Made by a program: the position numbers and the translations under genes | From: an uncultured Flavobacteriales bacterium | GTDB taxonomy: Bacteria; Bacteroidota; Bacteroidia; Flavobacteriales_E; Vicingaceae | NCBI GenBank assembly: GCA_937901255.1 | Contig: CALCHN010000007.1 | Coordinates: 1-36,179 of the forward strand | Length of the DNA: 36,179 bases | Reading direction: 5' to 3' | Part shown: piece after piece, positions 32,064 to 36,179 of the stretch | Layout of the letters: every line of letters begins with the position of its first letter | Numbering within the stretch: position 1 is the first letter of the stretch | The notes under the pieces: model-generated | What the model saw: the letters and a program-made list of their open reading frames with translations, nothing else | What the model was told of the DNA's origin: nothing | Database searches by the model: none

Positions 32064-33962
32064 TTAATATGCTCTTTCGTTTTTATTTTCAAAATAATTA
32101 ATAAGTGCTTTATTTACCACTTTATTTCCTCCAGGAGTAGGATAATTACCTGTAAAATACCAATCGCCTGTATGGTTCGGACAAGCATCATGTAAGCCTT
32201 CAATGGTTTGAAAAACAATATCAACTTCAGCATTCATATCTTCTGGAGTTAGCAACTGAGTAATTTTCTTAGAAATTTGTTCTGCAGTAAATGGAGCATA
32301 AATCTCTTTTACATAATTTTTTATATGCTCTTTTGGTAAATCTTGTTGTGCTATACATTTTTTATAAACTTCCTCCAAAACATGTTGTTGATTAGTATCT
32401 TGTAACAAAGCTATTGCCGCTTGAAACGCAATGAAATCGCCTAACTTAGCCATATCAATACCATAACAATCTGGATATCTAATTTGCGGAGCAGAAGAAA
32501 CAACTACTATTTTTTTTGGGTTTAACCTATCTAAAATTCTTAAAATACTTTGCTTTAAAGTGGTTCCTCTTACAATAGAATCATCAATAATAACCAAGTT
32601 ATCGGTTGGTTTTACAGAGCCATATGTTATGTCGTAAACGTGCGTTACTAAATCATTTCTATCATCATCCTGTGTGATAAATGTTCTTAATTTCGCATCT
32701 TTAATAGCAATTTTTTCTATTCTATTTCTTAAAGCAAGAATTTCATTCAGTTTTTCATCAGTAATATTATTTCCTAAAGCAAGAATTTTTTGTTGTTTAA
32801 CTTTGTTCAACTCATCTTGCATACCTTTCATCATTCCATAAAAAGAAACTTCGGCAGTATTAGGAATAAAAGAAAATACAGAGTTTTTCATGTCATTATC
32901 TATACTTTTTAATACTTGAGTACAGATGTTTCTTCCTAATTGTTTTCTTTCCTTATAAATATCTATATCACTTCCTCTAGAAAAATAAATTCGTTCAAAC
33001 GAACAGGCTGTTTTTTCTAAAGGTTCTCTAACAAGTTTCTCCTGAATACTACCACTTTTTTTAACAATTAAAGCATGTCCAGGTTTAATTTCTTTGATGT
33101 CTTCTACCTTAACATTAAAAGCTGTTTGAATTGCAGGTCTTTCGGAAGTAATTACCACCACTTCATCATCATGATAATAAAATACTGGTCTAATTCCTGA
33201 AGGATCTCTTAACACAAAAGCATCTCCATGACCTACTAATCCTGCCATAGCATAACCTCCATCCCAATCAACAGCAGAATTTTTAAGAATTTTTTGAATA
33301 TCTAACTCTTTTGCAATTAATGATGAAATTTCTTTTCTAGAATAGCCTTGAGCTTTATATCTGTCGAATATTTCTTGGTTTTCTACATCTAAAAAATGTC
33401 CTATTTTTTCCATTACAGTAACGGTATCTGACTTTTCTTTTGGATGTTGACCGATATCAACCAAAATATCAAAAAGTTCATCTACATTGGTAAGATTAAA
33501 GTTTCCTGCAACAACCAAGTTTTTGGTCATCCAGTTATTTTGTCTTAAAAATGGGTGACAGTTTTCAATAGAATTACCTCCATAAGTGCCGTATCTTAAG
33601 TGGCCTAAAAAAACCTCGCCTGTAAAGGGAACGTTTTTCTTTAACCATTGTACATCTTTTAATTTATCTGGATGTTTTTGATAAGCTTTTCTGAATTTAT
33701 TGTTAACTTTATCAAATATATGTTTTATGGGCTGACTATCATTAGAACGGTACCTACTAATATATCTGTCACCGGGTTCAACATCAAATTTTATATTAAC
33801 CAATCCGGCTCCATCCTGACCTCTATTGTGTTGTTTTTCCATCAATAAATACATTTTATTTAATGCATACATTGATGTTCCATATTTTTCAATATAAAAT
33901 TCTAGTGGTTTTAATAGTCTTACCAATGCTATTCCACACTCATGTTTGATGGGATCACTCAT
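32064..33962 (-). CDS. Amidophosphoribosyltransferase-like protein (PurF family, long divergent form)
   Basis: The 632 residues start MSDPIKHECGIAL; C9 would be the glutaminase nucleophile after a short propeptide. Glutaminase marks include HNRGQDGAG, HLRYGTYG and AGNFNLTN. The C-terminal phosphoribosyltransferase domain has VIIDDSIVRGTTLKQ near 455 (PRPP loop). It differs from standard PurF (about 470-510 residues). The usual GVPDSG-type acceptor-site block and the iron-sulfur cysteines are not seen, replaced by SFIPNTAEVSFYGMM and RTFITQDDDRND. There is also a long C-terminal extension ending in an ACPNHTGDWYFTGNYPTPGG motif. It may do the first step of purine synthesis or be a specialised paralogue. 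First gene of the run purF-like / isomerase-like / ureohydrolase / comF. Confidence 0.85.
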   Translation of the reverse strand: MSDPIKHECGIALVRLLKPLEFYIEKYGTSMYALNKMYLLMEKQHNRGQDGAGLVNIKFDVEPGDRYISRYRSNDSQPIKHIFDKVNNKFRKAYQKHPDKLKDVQWLKKNVPFTGEVFLGHLRYGTYGGNSIENCHPFLRQNNWMTKNLVVAGNFNLTNVDELFDILVDIGQHPKEKSDTVTVMEKIGHFLDVENQEIFDRYKAQGYSRKEISSLIAKELDIQKILKNSAVDWDGGYAMAGLVGHGDAFVLRDPSGIRPVFYYHDDEVVVITSERPAIQTAFNVKVEDIKEIKPGHALIVKKSGSIQEKLVREPLEKTACSFERIYFSRGSDIDIYKERKQLGRNICTQVLKSIDNDMKNSVFSFIPNTAEVSFYGMMKGMQDELNKVKQQKILALGNNITDEKLNEILALRNRIEKIAIKDAKLRTFITQDDDRNDLVTHVYDITYGSVKPTDNLVIIDDSIVRGTTLKQSILRILDRLNPKKIVVVSSAPQIRYPDCYGIDMAKLGDFIAFQAAIALLQDTNQQHVLEEVYKKCIAQQDLPKEHIKNYVKEIYAPFTAEQISKKITQLLTPEDMNAEVDIVFQTIEGLHDACPNHTGDWYFTGNYPTPGGNKVVNKALINYFENKNERAY

Positions 33963-33991
33963 TATCTTTAACGCTGTTTGAAAATGAAGTG

Positions 33992-33999
33992 CAAAGTTA
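33992..33999 (-). promoter_or_regulatory. Candidate -7 element TAACTTTG for the PurF-like gene
   Basis: The minus strand reads TAACTTTG, giving a start near 33985 and a leader of about 23 bases before the ATG at 33962. No clear TTG at -33. It would separate this run from the upstream HIT/greA pair. Confidence 0.4.
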
Positions 34000-34055
34000 T
34001 TAAGAATAAACTAAAAAGTTGGGCTTGTTGAAAATAATCTTGGAAATAAAACAAA

Positions 34056-34445
34056 CTATGCTCCAGTAATTTTTTCACAAATTGCTTTCATCTCTTCAGA
34101 TGAAAGAGAAAGTTTTTCTTTAGAAAAATTAATGTCTCCCACATTATTTATGGGAACTAAATGAATATGAGCATGTGGAACTTCCAACCCAATAACTGCC
34201 ACCCCAATTCTTTTACAAGGAATGGCTTTTTCAATCATTTTAGCAGTAGTTTGGGCAAAGCTCCATAATTCTTGATAGGTTGGACTATCAATATCAAAAA
34301 TATAATCAATTTCTTTTTTTGGAATTACCAAAGTATGTCCTTTTGCTAAAGGAAATATATCTAAAAAAGCTAAAAAGTTTTCATTTTCAGCAATTTTATA
34401 ACATGGAATTTCTCCGTTAATTATTTTGGTAAAAATTGTACTCAT
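34056..34445 (-). CDS. HIT-family nucleotide-binding protein (Hint-like)
   Basis: 129 residues with the histidine triad H91-A-H93-I-H95-L in VPHAHIHLVP and the N-terminal TIFTKIINGEIPCYKIAE typical of Hint/HinT proteins. The family hydrolyses adenosine phosphoramidates and related nucleotides in the cytoplasm; the middle triad histidine is the nucleophile. Its ATG overlaps the stop of greA (TAATG), so the two are translationally coupled. Length normal. Confidence 0.93.
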   Translation of the reverse strand: MSTIFTKIINGEIPCYKIAENENFLAFLDIFPLAKGHTLVIPKKEIDYIFDIDSPTYQELWSFAQTTAKMIEKAIPCKRIGVAVIGLEVPHAHIHLVPINNVGDINFSKEKLSLSSEEMKAICEKITGA

Positions 34446-34918
34446 TACCTTGAAATTTCAATTATTTCAAATTTAACTACTCCTGTAGGGACTTTAATAT
34501 CTACAACATCACCCACTTTTTTACCTAGCAAACCTTCTCCTATTGGTGAGTTTACAGATATTTTTTTAGCTTTTAAATCTGCTTCTTTTTCTGAAACTAA
34601 AGTATATTCCATAATAGCTCCATTAGCTACATTTTTAATTTTAACTTTAGATAAAATTAGCGCTTTAGAGGTATCTAATTGAGATTCATCCACAATTCTT
34701 GCATTAGCTATAATATTCTCTAACTTGGTAATTTTTAATTCTAATAAGCCTTGAGCTTCTTTAGCTGCATCATATTCTGCATTTTCAGATAAATCACCTT
34801 TATCTCGTGCTTCAGCAATTTGAGCAGAAATTTTAGGTCGTTCTATAGACTTTAGCTGATTCAACTCTTGGTTTAGCTTTTCTAAGCCTTCTTTTGTATA
34901 ATAATTAATCTGTGACAT
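34445..34918 (-). CDS. greA: Transcription elongation factor GreA
   Basis: 157 residues, the usual GreA length. The N-terminal coiled coil includes YYTKEGLEKLNQELNQLK and ARDKGDLSENAEYDAAKEAQ, which holds the acidic tip residues that reach the RNA polymerase active site. The C-terminal FKBP-like domain ends with EYTLVSEKEAD, ISVNSPIGEGLLGKKVGD and FEIIEIS. GreA stimulates transcript cleavage to rescue stalled polymerase. First gene of the greA-HIT pair; a hairpin between it and the PorV-like gene separates the two transcripts. Confidence 0.95.
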   Translation of the reverse strand: MSQINYYTKEGLEKLNQELNQLKSIERPKISAQIAEARDKGDLSENAEYDAAKEAQGLLELKITKLENIIANARIVDESQLDTSKALILSKVKIKNVANGAIMEYTLVSEKEADLKAKKISVNSPIGEGLLGKKVGDVVDIKVPTGVVKFEIIEISR

Positions 34919-34935
34919 AAGGTTTTATAATGCGA

Positions 34936-34963
34936 AAAGAGAACTCAAAATTGAGCTCTCTTT
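34936..34963 (-). terminator. Hairpin terminator after the PorV/PorQ-family gene
   Basis: On the minus strand AAAGAGAGCTCAA pairs with TTGAGTTCTCTTT (one A/C mismatch) around a 4-base loop and is followed by a short T-rich end (TTTCGC). It lies between the PorV-like stop (34991) and the greA start (34918). The stem is nearly symmetric, so it could also act on the other strand. Confidence 0.6.
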
Positions 34964-34990
34964 AATTTTGTTTTATATTTTGTTAAATAT

Positions 34991-36079
34991 TTACATGTTT
35001 AATCTTACTCCAATGCTGTGGGTGCCATCAAAATTTTCTGTAGTTTGATAAGCATAATCAAAACTAAATGTAGAACCTCCTTTACCTAATGGAGCAACTA
35101 TTGATGCACCAAAAGCAGGGCCGGTAAAAGCATTAATTCTTTTTTCACTATCAAACCAAGTGTCTTGCTCTAATGTATATCCAGCTCTTACCATAAACAT
35201 TTCTCTAAATGCATATTCTAAACCAAGTTTATATTGATCATTGGTAAAAGAATTTGCAGTAAAATTACCTGCAACAGTTACTCTATGCATAGAAGATATT
35301 TCTTTAGAAACAGAATCAACAGAAGGTGCTATGTAGAAATCATACGATAATCCGATATTTAATAATGATGGTAATTGGAAATCTGCGACTCTGTGATTTT
35401 TAGAAACTGAAATAGTCGTTCCACTTGAATTATCTTCTGCTGTGAACGACAATCCGTCTCCAGAAGCTCTCATTGTTGGTCCAACATTTTTTAAAGCTAT
35501 TCCAAACTTCATTCTATCATTTTCACCTGTTTTATATCTAATACCTGCATCAAAAGCAAACCCTCTGTTAGAAACATTAGATATAGATTCACTAATTACT
35601 TTAACCGACAATCCCCCTGAAATACTGTTTGAAAATGATTGAGCATATCCAAAATCTAGATTTAAATAACTTGGGGAAAATGTACCTATTCCTCCTTCAG
35701 GATTATCAACAGTAGTAACTTCAATATCACCAAAATTCATTGACATTACGCCAACACCAATAACCCCCGTTTCACTTATTCTTTGAGAAAACCCAAAAGA
35801 ATTAATATTAATATCACTGCCTGATAAATAATTTTTATAAGTGAATAATAATTCTGTTTTATTTGTGAAAGCCAACCCAGCAATATTTAAACTCATTGCT
35901 TCCAAACCTATTGCTGACGCTGTATTTGCTCCACCAAATCCAACACTTTTTGTCCAAGGATTAATTAACAATTGAGAAGCACCAGCCTCACCAGCTCTAT
36001 CTTTATTACCTCCATACATTTGAGAAGCTGTAAAAAGGACAGTGGCCAATATAGCAATTGATATTTTTGAATTTCTCAT
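34991..36079 (-). CDS. PorV/PorQ-family outer-membrane protein (type IX secretion)
   Basis: 362 residues with a signal peptide (MRNSKISIAILATVLFTASQMYG), then the family start GASQLLINPWTKSVGFGGANTASAIGLEAMSLNIAGLAF. That start matches the GxxDARxxGMGxAxxA...NPAxLA pattern of PorV/PorQ and FadL-like barrels. The rest is repeated amphipathic strands ending HSIGVRLNM, an outer-membrane barrel. PorV binds T9SS substrates and shuttles them to the PorU sortase; PorQ is a related partner. This protein could be either or a paralogue. The window encodes at least two T9SS substrates, which fits. A small gap of 44 bp separates it from the end of another minus-strand gene. Confidence 0.78.
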   Translation of the reverse strand: MRNSKISIAILATVLFTASQMYGGNKDRAGEAGASQLLINPWTKSVGFGGANTASAIGLEAMSLNIAGLAFTNKTELLFTYKNYLSGSDININSFGFSQRISETGVIGVGVMSMNFGDIEVTTVDNPEGGIGTFSPSYLNLDFGYAQSFSNSISGGLSVKVISESISNVSNRGFAFDAGIRYKTGENDRMKFGIALKNVGPTMRASGDGLSFTAEDNSSGTTISVSKNHRVADFQLPSLLNIGLSYDFYIAPSVDSVSKEISSMHRVTVAGNFTANSFTNDQYKLGLEYAFREMFMVRAGYTLEQDTWFDSEKRINAFTGPAFGASIVAPLGKGGSTFSFDYAYQTTENFDGTHSIGVRLNM

Positions 36080-36123
36080 ATTAAATTTATGTTATATTTA
36101 AGTTTATAATTGTAAATAAATTC

Positions 36124-36177
36124 TTAAAACCCGTTTAAGTCAGTAGGTTTAATAACTCCAAACCATTTAAGCGTTCT
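36124..36177 (-). CDS. Possible C-terminal end of an upstream gene, cut by the window edge
   Basis: The minus-strand frame ending with TAA at 36124-36126 gives a natural-looking tail (TLKWFGVIKPTDLNGF) open to the window edge. In Flavobacterium the sortase gene porU lies just upstream of porV, so this could be its end. The fragment is too short to tell, and the other minus frames also have stops close by. Confidence 0.3.
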   Translation of the reverse strand, partial: RTLKWFGVIKPTDLNGF

Positions 36178-36179
36178 TT

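Overview
The window looks like chromosomal DNA of a Bacteroidota bacterium, probably of the Flavobacteriales type. G+C is about one third by eye. Several starts have a TAnnTTTG promoter element at a sensible distance. There is a PorV/PorQ-family protein, and two very large secreted proteins end in type IX secretion (T9SS) C-terminal domains, one of type A and one of type B. No transposase, phage structural gene, tRNA, rRNA or CRISPR array was found.

Layout. 1-10.8 kb (minus strand) is a three-gene cluster for exported proteins: a 1075-residue PKD/GEVED/CUB protein with a type A sorting domain, a 1812-residue adhesin-like protein with 15 tandem ~76-residue repeats and a type B sorting domain, and a zinc amidase (peptidoglycan amidase fold) with a CUB-like domain that runs off the left edge. 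10.9-15.0 kb (plus) carries a gamma-carbonic anhydrase-like protein, a BatA-type membrane protein and a dihydroorotase homologue lacking the metal-binding HxH. 15.0-16.7 kb is a small, more AT-rich restriction/methylation island. 16.8-24.3 kb holds a HemJ-like membrane protein, the elongation factor LepA, an MFS transporter, a glutaryl-CoA dehydrogenase-like enzyme, a small lipoprotein and an M23 peptidase. 24.7-29.3 kb (plus) is secA, preceded by a 23-codon upstream ORF, and a PagL-like lipid A deacylase that starts inside the end of secA. 29.3-36.1 kb (minus) holds ComF, an arginase-family enzyme, a phosphoglucose/phosphomannose isomerase-like protein, a long PurF-like protein, a HIT protein, GreA and the PorV/PorQ-family protein.

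The most notable part is the island. A full-length DpnI homologue (254 residues, with the catalytic and zinc residues at the same numbers as in pneumococcal DpnI) is followed 2 bp later by a 67-codon gene. These converge on a phage-type DNA adenine methyltransferase. Directly upstream of, and overlapping, the DpnI start is a 34-codon fragment that matches only the N-terminus of a D12-class Dam methylase. This reads as a scar in which a dam gene was replaced by a methyl-dependent endonuclease, as known for the Dam-replacing (DRP) family. The tetranucleotide GATC is also rare: about 15 sites in 36 kb against roughly 110 expected from base composition. Two of those sites lie 31 bp apart in the leader of the methyltransferase.

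Other structure the genes do not explain includes a perfect 15-bp inverted repeat ending on the start codon of the glutaryl-CoA dehydrogenase-like gene, long imperfect inverted repeats in several spacers, and a paired gain of cysteines in four of the 15 adhesin repeats. All counts and alignments were made by eye, and comparisons with known proteins are from memory.
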